Below, piece after piece: positions 41,828 through 50,447 of a DNA stretch of 64,000 nt. This DNA comes from Paenibacillus ferrarius (GTDB lineage Bacteria; Bacillota; Bacilli; Paenibacillales; NBRC-103111). The notes beneath the pieces are model-generated. The model was not told where the DNA came from. It saw only the letters and a list, made by a program, of their open reading frames with translations, and did not search any database. The stretch lies in contig NZ_MBTG01000001.1 in NCBI RefSeq assembly GCF_002027705.1, positions 372,001 through 436,000 of the forward strand, given 5' to 3'. The stretch's first letter is position 1, and every line of letters begins with the position of its first letter. A program made the translations under genes and the position numbers.

Positions 41828-43822
41828 ATGAATATGACCAAGGTAAAACCCGCTAAAAGCACGTTGAAATTGTGCTCTATTGCTGTGCTTTGCTTCACTT
41901 TTATTTCGGCACCGTTGCTTTCACCTGCATTAGAGCAAAAAGCGGCTGCGGCTGGTGAGCAAAAACCTTTTCCACAGCAAGTAAGTTATCCTGGCATTAC
42001 AAAACCTAATCATGTCACACAAGCCCAATTGAATACAGATGTCGCTACTTATTATAATTCGTGGAAGGCCAGCTATTTGAAAAACAACTTGTCCTCCTTG
42101 CCAGGCGGGTACTATGTGAAAGGGGATATAACGGGAAGCGCAGATGGGTATAAACCACTCGGCTCCTCCGAAGGTCAAGGGTACGGCATGGTGATAACTG
42201 CGTTAATGGCAGGTTATGATGCGAATGCCAAAACGATCTACGACGGTCTTTATAAAACAGCCAGAGCTTATAAAAGCTCTCAAAATGCGAACTTGATGGG
42301 TTGGGTGGTAGCGGATGCCGCAGGCGCTCAAGGGCATTTTGACTCGGCAACCGATGGGGACATCGACATTGCTTATTCCCTGATTCTAGCCCATTATCAA
42401 TGGGGGTCCGCAGGTACGATCAATTATTTGGCAGAAGCCAAAAAGATGATTACAAGTGGGATCAAAGCCAGCAATGTTACGGACAACAAACGACTAAACC
42501 TTGGCGACTGGGATGGCAAAAACGTCTTGAATACGAGACCTTCGGATTGGATGCTCAGTCATTTAAGAGCCTTTTACGATGTTACCGGTGATCAAGTTTG
42601 GCTAGATGTTATTAATAATCTTTATTCGGTTTATACTTCATTCAGTGCTTCTTACTCGCCAAACACGGGGCTGATTTCTGACTTTGTCGTTGGCAATCCT
42701 CCCCAACCAGCGCCGAAAAATTATTTAAATGAGTTTCCAGAAACCAACGAATACAATTATAATGCGGCTCGTGTTCCTACAAGAATTGTTATGGACTATG
42801 CGTTATATGGAGATGCGAGAGGCAAAACGATTGTTGACAAAATTGCTACTTGGATTAAAGGGAAAACAAGCAACAATCCAAACAATGTGAAAGATGGCTA
42901 TAAGTTGGATGGAACGGTGACAGGTTCCGCTAGTGGACCTGCAGGTGTTTTCGTCTCGCCATTCATTGCAGCAGCCGTATCGAACAGCAGCAATCAAGCA
43001 TGGATTAATGACGGCTGGGACTTTATGAAAAGCCATAAAACTGGCTATTACGACGATAGCTTTACGATGTTGAACATGCTTTTCATCTCGGGCAACTGGT
43101 GGAAGCCAGCAGCTGGAGGAACAACTCCCGATACGCAAGCGCCTACAGCACCAGCGAACTTGACAGCAGCCGCTTCATCCAGCAGCCAAATTAATTTAAC
43201 TTGGTCAGCTTCAACTGACAATGTTGGCGTTACCGGATATCAAATTTATCGTGCAGGCACACAAGTTGGAACTTCAACAACTACTTCTTACAGTGATACT
43301 GGACTCACTGCTTCCACCTCATACAGCTATACGGTCAAAGCTATTGATGCAGCAGGCAATCTTTCCGGGGCAAGCAATACAGCAACTGCTACTACCAACA
43401 GCGGAACGACACCGCCATCGAATCTAGCTCTGAACAAGACAGGTGTATCGAGTTCAAATGAATCAGCGAGCTATGCTGCGGCAAAAGCCTTCGATGGCAA
43501 CGCAACAACCAGATGGGCGAGTGTCGAAGGGGTTGATCCTCAGTGGATCTATGTGGATCTTGGTTCTGTGAAGAAGATTAGCCAAGTGAAACTATCTTGG
43601 GAAGCTGCTTATGGGAAGAGCTACAAGATTCAAGTATCTACAGATAGCGGAACTCCTACGAATTGGACCGATGTTTTTTCGACAACTACGGGGAATGGTG
43701 CGATTGACGATATTTCAATTGCCCCTCAGAATGCCAGATACGTAAGACTGTATGCTACAGCTAGAGGGACTTCCTACGGATATTCGTTGTATGAATTTGA
43801 AGTATATGGGACAGATTCCTAA
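41828..43822 (+). CDS. Secreted glycoside hydrolase family 8 (endoglucanase/chitosanase) with FN3 and F5/8-type CBM
   Basis: A 664-residue exported enzyme. Signal peptide to about residue 42; GH8 catalytic domain (45-430) with proton donor Glu 115 in SSEGQGYGM and the family signature ATDGDIDIAYSLILAHYQW (Asp 176/178), then FN3 (about 440-525, APANLTAAASSSSQINLTW) and a discoidin/F5-8 type C module (535-662, AKAFDGNATTRWASVEG...IYVDLGS). GH8 members from bacilli cut beta-1,4-glucan, lichenan or chitosan; the similarity to bifunctional chitosanase-glucanases is by eye only. ATG follows GGAGG by 8 bp. Monocistronic, with a strong terminator. Confidence 0.92.
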   Translation: MNMTKVKPAKSTLKLCSIAVLCFTFISAPLLSPALEQKAAAAGEQKPFPQQVSYPGITKPNHVTQAQLNTDVATYYNSWKASYLKNNLSSLPGGYYVKGDITGSADGYKPLGSSEGQGYGMVITALMAGYDANAKTIYDGLYKTARAYKSSQNANLMGWVVADAAGAQGHFDSATDGDIDIAYSLILAHYQWGSAGTINYLAEAKKMITSGIKASNVTDNKRLNLGDWDGKNVLNTRPSDWMLSHLRAFYDVTGDQVWLDVINNLYSVYTSFSASYSPNTGLISDFVVGNPPQPAPKNYLNEFPETNEYNYNAARVPTRIVMDYALYGDARGKTIVDKIATWIKGKTSNNPNNVKDGYKLDGTVTGSASGPAGVFVSPFIAAAVSNSSNQAWINDGWDFMKSHKTGYYDDSFTMLNMLFISGNWWKPAAGGTTPDTQAPTAPANLTAAASSSSQINLTWSASTDNVGVTGYQIYRAGTQVGTSTTTSYSDTGLTASTSYSYTVKAIDAAGNLSGASNTATATTNSGTTPPSNLALNKTGVSSSNESASYAAAKAFDGNATTRWASVEGVDPQWIYVDLGSVKKISQVKLSWEAAYGKSYKIQVSTDSGTPTNWTDVFSTTTGNGAIDDISIAPQNARYVRLYATARGTSYGYSLYEFEVYGTDS

Positions 43823-43841
43823 GTCAGAAATATTTCAAAAC

Positions 43842-43886
43842 AAAAAGCGTACTCGATCAGATCTGATCTGATCGAGTGCGTTTTTT
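43842..43886. terminator. Bidirectional terminator
   Basis: AAAAAGCGTACTCGATCAG pairs with CTGATCGAGTGCGTTTTTT, one G-T pair, 20 bp past the GH8 stop. Confidence 0.92.
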
Positions 43887-44047
43887 GCTGTTCACTCAAG
43901 GAATGATCGGGTTATTTGAAAACAAGAAATATGAAACGAAAAAAATTCTCTTTTTTAATCGGGACTTCGCCTTTATTCTTGATTAAGACAAAAGAGCAAG
44001 TTTCAATTGCCGAGTCGTACGATTAATTGAGAAGGAGATCAGATTCA

Positions 44048-44845
44048 TTGAAACCACTCATTCAACTACTGCATTTTGGCTATCATCAGGCGATGAGCTG
44101 CATTTTTCCTGTCGCGATATTTGGAACTTTAGCTCTCTCGAGTGTAATAGAGGTACCTTTCATTCATCGATATGATGCCATTCTACTCATCCTGCTTGGC
44201 GTGCAATACTTCATGTTCCGCAGCGGATTAGAGACACGTGATGAAATCAAAGTCATCTGTATTTTTCACATCATTGGCTTGCTGTTGGAGATGTATAAAG
44301 TATGGATGGGATCGTGGTCATATCCGGAACCTGGGTATACGAAATTGCTCGGTGTTCCGCTTTATAGCGGATTTATGTATGCAAGTGTAGCAAGTTTTAT
44401 GTGCCAGGTGTGGCGGAGACTGCGGATGGACATGACTGGCTGGCCTGGGCTCAGAGCTTCGGTGCTGCTAGGAGGAGCCATCTATCTCAACTTTTTTACG
44501 CATCATTATATTCCCGATTTTCGTTGGTGGTTAACAGCACTTGTGTTTATTGTCTTCTGGAAAACATGGATCCTATACCGGGTACGGACTACAACTTATC
44601 GTATGCCCTTAACTCTCGCTTTTTTCATTGTAGGCTTTGTCATTTGGTTAGCAGAAAATATAGCCACTTTCTTTGATGCCTGGCAATACCCTAATCAGCA
44701 CGAAGCTTGGCGGCTCGTTAGTTTCAGCAAGATCAGCTCATGGTTCCTTCTGGTAATCATTAGCGTCATCATCGTTGCTCAACTTAAATATGTTAAAGCT
44801 AATCGAACAAGGGATACGCATACTGGTAAAATTACACAAATGTAA
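44048..44845 (+). CDS. DUF817 family integral membrane protein (YoaT-like)
   Basis: A 265-residue membrane protein with about eight hydrophobic segments. Features of DUF817: LLHFGYHQAMSCIFPVAIFGTLAL, YKVWMGSWSYPEPGYTKLLGVPLYSGFMYASVASFMCQVWRR, and GFVIWLAENIATFFDAWQYPNQ. Function of the family is unknown. I take TTG 44048, 10 bp after AAGGAG; the frame is open from 44027, which would place the binding site inside the gene. No operon partner is evident; the next gene starts 68 bp on. Confidence 0.82.
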   Translation: MKPLIQLLHFGYHQAMSCIFPVAIFGTLALSSVIEVPFIHRYDAILLILLGVQYFMFRSGLETRDEIKVICIFHIIGLLLEMYKVWMGSWSYPEPGYTKLLGVPLYSGFMYASVASFMCQVWRRLRMDMTGWPGLRASVLLGGAIYLNFFTHHYIPDFRWWLTALVFIVFWKTWILYRVRTTTYRMPLTLAFFIVGFVIWLAENIATFFDAWQYPNQHEAWRLVSFSKISSWFLLVIISVIIVAQLKYVKANRTRDTHTGKITQM

Positions 44846-44912
44846 TGATTTGGAAGAGTAAATAACGTATAATTTAACAAAAGGCTCCGGCAGCTGAAAG
44901 GGGGAACCCCAA

Positions 44913-45374
44913 TTGAGAGTTATTAAACATGTAGTTAAAAATCCTTCTGGCATAAAAATCATTTCGTTCATGATTATAATGATTTTAGTTTCGTTAAATA
45001 ATACAATTAACTTATTACATAATAAAGAGAGCGTAATTCTACTCTCCGTGTCGGTAGCGGTATTACTATTGTGTTTAGTTACTTTGTTATTGTCATTGCA
45101 CAGAACCTTTAAGAAACCGGCAGAGTTAACCCTATATAATGAAAATATTATTTTAAACGGGCGTACCATTCAAGCGAAGAAAATTAAGGTAATAATGAAG
45201 ATGGGATACTTTAAATCTATTATTGGAATAAAGCCATATGGGAGAAGTATTGTCCCAAGCAATATGTGTTTTAGATTTTCAAAAGAAGAAGAAATAGGCA
45301 TTGCGGATATAAGTAATTGGGCACAAAAAAACAATGTGGAGATAGTAAACAAATCTTTTCTTAGATGGATATAA
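44913..45374 (+). CDS. Small membrane protein with PH-like C-terminal domain, unknown function
   Basis: A 153-residue protein with two N-terminal helices (IIMILVSLNNTINLL region and VILLSVSVAVLLLCLVTLLLSL) followed by about 80 soluble residues beginning AELTLYNENIILNGRTIQAKKIKVIM, a pattern typical of bacterial PH-like domains attached to membranes. TTG 44913 is 8 bp after AAAGGGGG. 21 bp before the glycosyltransferase gene, so possibly co-transcribed. No function can be given. Confidence 0.65.
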   Translation: MRVIKHVVKNPSGIKIISFMIIMILVSLNNTINLLHNKESVILLSVSVAVLLLCLVTLLLSLHRTFKKPAELTLYNENIILNGRTIQAKKIKVIMKMGYFKSIIGIKPYGRSIVPSNMCFRFSKEEEIGIADISNWAQKNNVEIVNKSFLRWI

Positions 45375-45395
45375 AATTGGGCAGGAGTGGTAGCA

Positions 45396-46610
45396 ATGGC
45401 GCGCGTTTTATTTATTAATGGTGGATCAGAAGGACATATTAATCCTACGATTGGAGTTGTGCAAGAACTTATTTCACGTGGAGAGGAGGTCGTGTACTTT
45501 TGTATTGAAGCATTCCGGGAGCGTATAGAGAAGACGGGAGCTTCCGTACGGACATTTGACGATCACAAATTTATTAAAGCCTTTATCTCAGGTGGAAGAG
45601 ATTATTTACTCGAAAGAATCAACGGTCTTTTGCTTACGGCAGATATCGTCATACCAAGCGTTCTTGAACAGATCAAAGATGATGAGCATTTTGATTACAT
45701 CATTCATGATTCCATGTTTGGTTGTGGACATTTACTTGCGCAAATTCTTAAGCTTCCCGCGATCAATTCCTGTACTTCTTTTGCTCAGACCAAAGAATCA
45801 TTCGATCAAATGTTGGAACAGCTTTCTCTAAAAATTCCTGCAGAAATCGTTAAACCTATATACGATAAATTTCAAAGCCTGACGGTTATGGTGAAGGGCA
45901 AATATGGTGTGGAGATCCATTCCCCTTACGAAGTGTTTTGTAATCCTGCACCACTTACACTCGTTTATACAACTAGGGAGTTCCAACCTAAGGGAGAAGC
46001 ATTCGACCAAACTTACAAATTTGTAGGCCCATCAATCTCTTCACGAGTAACGCAAGAAAACTTCGACCTTTCTGCCATCAAGGAGAAAAGCCCGATTTAC
46101 ATTTCACTGGGTACTGTCTTTAACCAAGCAATTGATTTCTATAAGCTTTGTTTTGAGGCATTTGGGAATACGGATCATGCCATTGTCATGTCTGTTGGGA
46201 ATAGAACCCAAATTTCTGATCTAGGGGAAATCCCTAAAAACTTCATCGTAAAAAATTATGTTCCACAAACGGATGTCCTGCATTTCGCTAAATTATTTAT
46301 TACACATGGTGGAATGAACAGTACTCAGGAAGGCCTCTACTACGGGGTACCGCTAATTGTAATCCCACAAAGCGCGGATCAGCCGATCATAGCCGGCCAA
46401 GTCGCCAATATCGGAGCAGGCATTAAATTACAAATGGAAAGCTTGACTGCCAATCAACTACGTGAAGCCTCAGATCATGTGTTAAGCTCCTCATCTTTCA
46501 AGAATGCTGTTGCGAATAGTAGGGAATCCTTGCGAAAATCAGGTGGGTATCATCAAGCTGTTGATGAGATTTTGGAATTTACAAAACAAAATCCGAAGTA
46601 CAAGCATTGA
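45396..46610 (+). CDS. Macrolide-type (MGT/YjiC-like) glycosyltransferase
   Basis: A 404-residue GT-B fold, family GT1 enzyme. N-terminal acceptor domain: ARVLFINGGSEGHINPTIGVVQELISRGEEVVYF; C-terminal UDP-sugar domain: IYISLGTVFNQ, NYVPQTDVLHFAKLFITHGGMNSTQEGLYYGVPLIVIPQSADQPIIAGQV, the donor-binding signature. Such enzymes glucosylate macrolides, flavonoids or other small hydrophobic molecules using UDP-glucose. ATG 45396 is 9 bp after CAGGAG; an upstream GTG would overlap it. Acceptor unknown. It follows a small membrane protein gene closely and ends with a terminator. Confidence 0.92.
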   Translation: MARVLFINGGSEGHINPTIGVVQELISRGEEVVYFCIEAFRERIEKTGASVRTFDDHKFIKAFISGGRDYLLERINGLLLTADIVIPSVLEQIKDDEHFDYIIHDSMFGCGHLLAQILKLPAINSCTSFAQTKESFDQMLEQLSLKIPAEIVKPIYDKFQSLTVMVKGKYGVEIHSPYEVFCNPAPLTLVYTTREFQPKGEAFDQTYKFVGPSISSRVTQENFDLSAIKEKSPIYISLGTVFNQAIDFYKLCFEAFGNTDHAIVMSVGNRTQISDLGEIPKNFIVKNYVPQTDVLHFAKLFITHGGMNSTQEGLYYGVPLIVIPQSADQPIIAGQVANIGAGIKLQMESLTANQLREASDHVLSSSSFKNAVANSRESLRKSGGYHQAVDEILEFTKQNPKYKH

Positions 46611-46675
46611 AAACAATAGTGCTGCCCCAAGCGGCCCGGATTATATTTAAAAAAGTAGCTCTAGACATTTGACTG

Positions 46676-46708
46676 AAGCAGGCGCCGCGGCGACCTGCTT
46701 TATTTATT
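46676..46708 (+). terminator. Rho-independent terminator
   Basis: AAGCAGG (46676-46682) pairs with CCTGCTT (46694-46700), with GC-rich loop, followed by TATTTATT. Confidence 0.7.
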
Positions 46709-46855
46709 GAAATAACGGCAGAATAGGATAAGGTAATACTTCTGAAATTAGCCAATACAACACCCTTAATATGTCAATATTGTATACCGACTACATTTTA
46801 TCATCGCTTATAATAGTAAGCATAGTCCTCAATAATAAAGAGGGAGTTGTCCATA

Positions 46856-47224
46856 ATGAAGATATTAATCATTGATAACGAACAACACTCTCGTGAGGCA
46901 ATTAAGTTGTTAGTTAATTGGTGTTCCTATGGAATCAAGGAAATTTTTGAAGCATCAGACTCATTAGCAGCTGAAAAAATTACTATTGAAAAGCGCCCCC
47001 ATTTAATTATTTCTGATATTGAGAGACATAATGAAAATGGTCTCCTTTTTTTGTTGTGGGTTTCTTATAATTATCCTGAAACGTTAATTATCATAACAAC
47101 GGGACATGTTGGATTAAATGTTATCAAACATATAAAAAATGTATTTGGAGTTATCGTCAAACCAGTGGATCAAGAAACTATAGTCAAAATGATTGTGAAG
47201 GCTGTAAATGTAGTCAAAAAGTAA
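46856..47224 (+). CDS. Stand-alone receiver domain, degenerate (YesN-like remnant)
   Basis: A 122-residue single receiver domain with no output domain. It begins MKILIIDNEQHSREAIKLLVNWCSYGIKEIFEASD like the receiver of YesN-type regulators. Asp 54 and Lys 102 (VKPVD) are kept, but the metal-binding acidic pair reads D-N instead of D-D/E, and the usual MPxMDG turn reads ERHNENG. YesN proteins carry a C-terminal AraC domain that is missing; a stop follows VNVVKK directly. It may be a decayed or re-purposed fragment. ATG 46856 lies 10 bp after GAGGGA. Convergent with the EamA gene. Confidence 0.75.
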   Translation: MKILIIDNEQHSREAIKLLVNWCSYGIKEIFEASDSLAAEKITIEKRPHLIISDIERHNENGLLFLLWVSYNYPETLIIITTGHVGLNVIKHIKNVFGVIVKPVDQETIVKMIVKAVNVVKK

Positions 47225-47237
47225 ACACCACTTCGTT

Positions 47238-48161
47238 TCAAACTTTAGATGAGTTTGTTCTTGTCTTTGAGTTCAAAGTCAATTCCTTCAAGCTATTCCA
47301 ATTTGCAATTACGGTTCCGGCGATAATCGTCAATACACCCGCTGCAGTAACCCAAGTGGTTGTCTCCCTATAAAATAGCATACCAACGATAACTGCAATT
47401 GGCGGCGATATATAGAGCCAAGTTGATGGAAAGAAAGGATTCGTCTTAGCCACAAGCCAATAGAATAGACTATGTCCAACCATAGAGCCAATAACGATTA
47501 AGTAAAGAAGAGATCCGGTTACTTTAATTGTTAATAACGACATGATGTGAACGTGTTCTGTGAATGAAGACAACACAAGAAGAAGTAGGCCCCCATAGAT
47601 CATTTGGGCGGCATTTAGCGCGATGGGCGATTCCTGCGAGAAGCGTTGAATGACTCTTTTGGAGTACAAGGCAGATGAACAATAGCAGAACTCCCCGATT
47701 AATATGGCCATGCTGCCGATCAGCCACCATAGATTAGATGTTACTGTAAGGTTCGGAAGAAGCAATAAGACAACTCCACAAAATCCGATTATACAACCTA
47801 ATATGGTTGTAGGTGTCGTCTTTTGCCGCATCACAAAGGTCTGTATAAAGAGTATCATGATCGGCCCCGTAGCTGACAGTACGGCAGCGATGCCAGAGGA
47901 GACATATTGCTCCGCCCAGTATAAGGTGGAAAAAGTAGCAAACGTCATCCCGAGTCCTGTAAAAAACATTTCTTTGCGGAATAGCATAGAGAAGCTGGCT
48001 TTCCGCCTACCTGCCATCCAACATAATAAAATCAAACCAGCGACAAAAAAACGAACCCCCGCAGAAAAAAAAGGTGGTGCGGATGCATCAACACCGATTT
48101 TAATCGCCAAAAAGGTTGTGGCAAAAATCAGACATACGACTAAGTAATTAAAAATAATCAT
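47238..48161 (-). CDS. EamA/DMT family transporter
   Basis: A 307-residue membrane protein with about ten hydrophobic segments forming two EamA repeats. Seen: NYLVVCLIFATTFLAIKIGVDA at the start, RFFVAGLILL, ALYWAEQYVSSGIAAVLSATGPIMI and, in the second half, IGSMVGHSLFYWLVAKTNPFFPSTWLYISPPIAVIVGMLFYRE. DMT exporters remove amino acids or metabolites. Divergent from a MocR-type regulator gene with a palindrome between; this pairing is common, and the regulator probably controls it. Confidence 0.9.
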   Translation of the reverse strand: MIIFNYLVVCLIFATTFLAIKIGVDASAPPFFSAGVRFFVAGLILLCWMAGRRKASFSMLFRKEMFFTGLGMTFATFSTLYWAEQYVSSGIAAVLSATGPIMILFIQTFVMRQKTTPTTILGCIIGFCGVVLLLLPNLTVTSNLWWLIGSMAILIGEFCYCSSALYSKRVIQRFSQESPIALNAAQMIYGGLLLLVLSSFTEHVHIMSLLTIKVTGSLLYLIVIGSMVGHSLFYWLVAKTNPFFPSTWLYISPPIAVIVGMLFYRETTTWVTAAGVLTIIAGTVIANWNSLKELTLNSKTRTNSSKV

Positions 48162-48180
48162 GGATGTTCCCCCTCATAGT

Positions 48181-48193
48181 TAGTATCATACTA
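48181..48193. promoter_or_regulatory. Palindrome TAGTAT-C-ATACTA between EamA and MocR genes
   Basis: A perfect 6-bp-arm palindrome 20 bp from the transporter start and 36 bp from the regulator start. Probable operator of the MocR protein. Confidence 0.5.
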
Positions 48194-48228
48194 GATAGAT
48201 AACAGAACAGATGAAGGGAGTAGAACAG

Positions 48229-49656
48229 ATGAATGAAAAGGGAATGGCGGCAGATGACGGAAAACGGCTGTTCAAACAAGTGTATGATCACGTTATCCAT
48301 CGCATTGAGCATGGAGAATGGAAGGCACATGAGAAGCTGCCTTCCATTCGTCAACTTGCCGAGGAGCTAGGCGTACACCGACTAACGGTATTTCGGGCAT
48401 ATCAGATGCTGAAACACAACGAGAAGGTCTATGTGAAGGAGAAATCCGGTTATTATGTAAATCCGAATGATCCTGATCGAGTTGTATTGGAGTATGGGGA
48501 GGATCAACCGATTGTAGCCTCCGGGAAGCTAATAAACTCCTTATCTGACATACAACGAGTATCCGCAGCCTATCAGTTCTCCCAAGCACTGATCGATCCT
48601 AATTTGCTTCCGAATCTTTTCCTTTCTGACTATGTAAAGAAAGTGTTTGACCTGTATCCCAAATTAATGGGCACATACTCTACCGTTCAAGGGGACGAGG
48701 AGCTTCGCGAAGTTCTTAGCCGCTATATGATGCAGAATCACCATACTCAGCTCCAGGCAAGCGATATCATGATTACAACTGGAGCGCAGCAGGCCATTGA
48801 TTTATTATCACGGATATTCATTAGCCCGATGGATGCTGTTATGATAGAGCGTCCGACGTATAGTGCAGCGATTGATATTTTTCGCCAACAGCGAGCACGG
48901 TTTATTCCTGTCGACATTCACCACTATGGCTATGATATAGCGAATGTCGAGAGGTTAATGAAGCAGTATAAACCGCGATTTTTCTATATGAACCCCACCT
49001 TTCATAATCCGACGGGGTATACAGTTCCCTCATCCCAACGAAAGCAACTTGTTGAATTGGCAGAACGGTACCGGTGCTTGTTAATTGAAGACGATGCATT
49101 TCACGACATGCATTTTGATGGACCGCCTCCACAGCCTTTGTTTACTTATGATACTGAGGGATGGGTCGTTTATCTCCGCAGTTTCAGTAAATATGTGGCG
49201 CCAGGCTTGCGGATTTGTGCTATTATAGCGAGTCCAACTGTAATGAAACTGCTGTTTACTGCAAAATCGCTAGCAGACAATGGATCACCGTTAGTCAATC
49301 AGAAAATCTTTCTCCACTATTTTCAATCGGAGCGATTGCAGCAACACATAGAGAAGCTGCGTATTGCTCTCCAAGTCAGAAGGGATATTATGGAGAAGGA
49401 GTTGACTCCTACCGGTTGGAATTGGGTCAGCCCAAGAGGAGGACTTAATTTATGGATAAAATTACCGGAAGCTATTCCTGTTGAACAGTTTTTGAAAGAA
49501 TGCATGCAGCAATCTATCTCCTTCGTCCCAGGTATCATTTGCGATCCGCTAAGGAAAATGCGTTCTCAGATTCGCTTGAGTTATTCCTTTATCAATGAGA
49601 AGCAATTGCAGCAAGGTGTCAAAAACCTTGTAACCGTTGCTGATCGCTATAGTTAA
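48229..49656 (+). CDS. MocR family regulator (GntR HTH fused to aminotransferase fold)
   Basis: A 475-residue fusion. N-terminal GntR winged helix: LFKQVYDHVIHRIEHGEWKAHEKLPSIRQLAEELGVHRLTVFRAYQML. Residues about 110-470 form a type I aminotransferase domain with ITTGAQQAIDLLSRI, MNPTFHNPTGYTV, IEDDAFHDMHFDG and the PLP-binding Lys 321 in LRSFSKYVAPGLRI. MocR proteins usually sense amino acid or vitamin B6 compounds through PLP. ATG 48229 is 8 bp after AAGGGAG. Divergent EamA exporter is the probable target. Confidence 0.93.
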   Translation: MNEKGMAADDGKRLFKQVYDHVIHRIEHGEWKAHEKLPSIRQLAEELGVHRLTVFRAYQMLKHNEKVYVKEKSGYYVNPNDPDRVVLEYGEDQPIVASGKLINSLSDIQRVSAAYQFSQALIDPNLLPNLFLSDYVKKVFDLYPKLMGTYSTVQGDEELREVLSRYMMQNHHTQLQASDIMITTGAQQAIDLLSRIFISPMDAVMIERPTYSAAIDIFRQQRARFIPVDIHHYGYDIANVERLMKQYKPRFFYMNPTFHNPTGYTVPSSQRKQLVELAERYRCLLIEDDAFHDMHFDGPPPQPLFTYDTEGWVVYLRSFSKYVAPGLRICAIIASPTVMKLLFTAKSLADNGSPLVNQKIFLHYFQSERLQQHIEKLRIALQVRRDIMEKELTPTGWNWVSPRGGLNLWIKLPEAIPVEQFLKECMQQSISFVPGIICDPLRKMRSQIRLSYSFINEKQLQQGVKNLVTVADRYS

Positions 49657-49771
49657 CCATACCATAGAGGCGGTCTAGAAGATTCTGCTAAGGGACAGAA
49701 AAATAGTGCAACCATTTATAATTAAAATCGTCTAACAGTTATACAAATAATGGAATTATGTAGGGGGTAAG

Positions 49772-50206
49772 ATGCGACTTAAATTAAGCCTGCTTTTTGC
49801 TTTTTTAATTTCTTCAAGTGTATTTGTCGGTAGTGTTTCAGCAGATTGGGCAAATATGTTTGTTGTCAATGACGGAAAAATATTCATTATATCCGAAGAA
49901 CATTTAGCTCCAAAACAAATTGGTTTGAGAATAGGCAAGGTTACAAAATATTCCGATCGAGAAGGTACGTATTCCGGAAACTTTTCCAATCGATATGCAA
50001 AGGGAACTGGATATTATGAAATTATTGGCGTTGAGGTAAATGAAGCAATTGCGATTAAAGATGATAAGGGTTTGTATATTAAAGCAACTTATGGCGGTGA
50101 ATATGCAGGGGACAGGTATACTGGGATAGACTTTTTTCCATATGTTCTCGCGGTGCTCTTAGTGTTTATTAGTGGTTATTTAATAAGGAAGAAAATTAAA
50201 CTTTAG
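49772..50206 (+). CDS. Exported protein with C-terminal membrane anchor, unknown function
   Basis: A 144-residue protein: signal peptide (LKLSLLFAFLISSSVFVGSVSADW), an extracellular part of about 85 residues (DGKIFIISEEHLAPKQIGLRIGKVTKYSDREGTYSGNFSN...), and a C-terminal helix (FFPYVLAVLLVFISGYLI) with a KKIKL tail. The orientation is therefore type I. I do not recognise the family. ATG follows GTAGGGGGTAAG. Monocistronic with a terminator at 50225. Confidence 0.65.
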   Translation: MRLKLSLLFAFLISSSVFVGSVSADWANMFVVNDGKIFIISEEHLAPKQIGLRIGKVTKYSDREGTYSGNFSNRYAKGTGYYEIIGVEVNEAIAIKDDKGLYIKATYGGEYAGDRYTGIDFFPYVLAVLLVFISGYLIRKKIKL

Positions 50207-50224
50207 CTGAATAAACGACAATTC

Positions 50225-50251
50225 AAGGCTGCCGGTCATCGGTAGCCTTTT
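50225..50251 (+). terminator. Rho-independent terminator
   Basis: AAGGCTGCCG-GTCAT-CGGTAGCCTT with one mismatch, then TT. Confidence 0.8.
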
Positions 50252-50302
50252 CGTACGAAAGGGCAGCATTTTCATGCTGCTTACAATTGTGTTCGAACTA
50301 TT

Positions 50303-50316
50303 ATAGAGCGCTTTCA
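50303..50316. promoter_or_regulatory. cre-like site upstream of the YesM-type kinase gene
   Basis: ATAGAGCGCTTTCA agrees with the CcpA consensus TGWNANCGNTNWCA at 12 of 14 positions, the two misses being at the left end. It is about 130 bp before the kinase start. A carbohydrate-uptake operon is a normal target of catabolite repression; functional status unproven. Confidence 0.35.
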
Positions 50317-50447
50317 CGATGAATTCAATGGACAAAAACGATTCCTTGTTGTGGACTTTTTTCACTATGAATAAGCCTTGCAAGTTGATCCTTTTTTGTG
50401 TGAAAATCAGTTTACAGGCGGTATGAAAGAAGGGGAGGATGGTGTCG

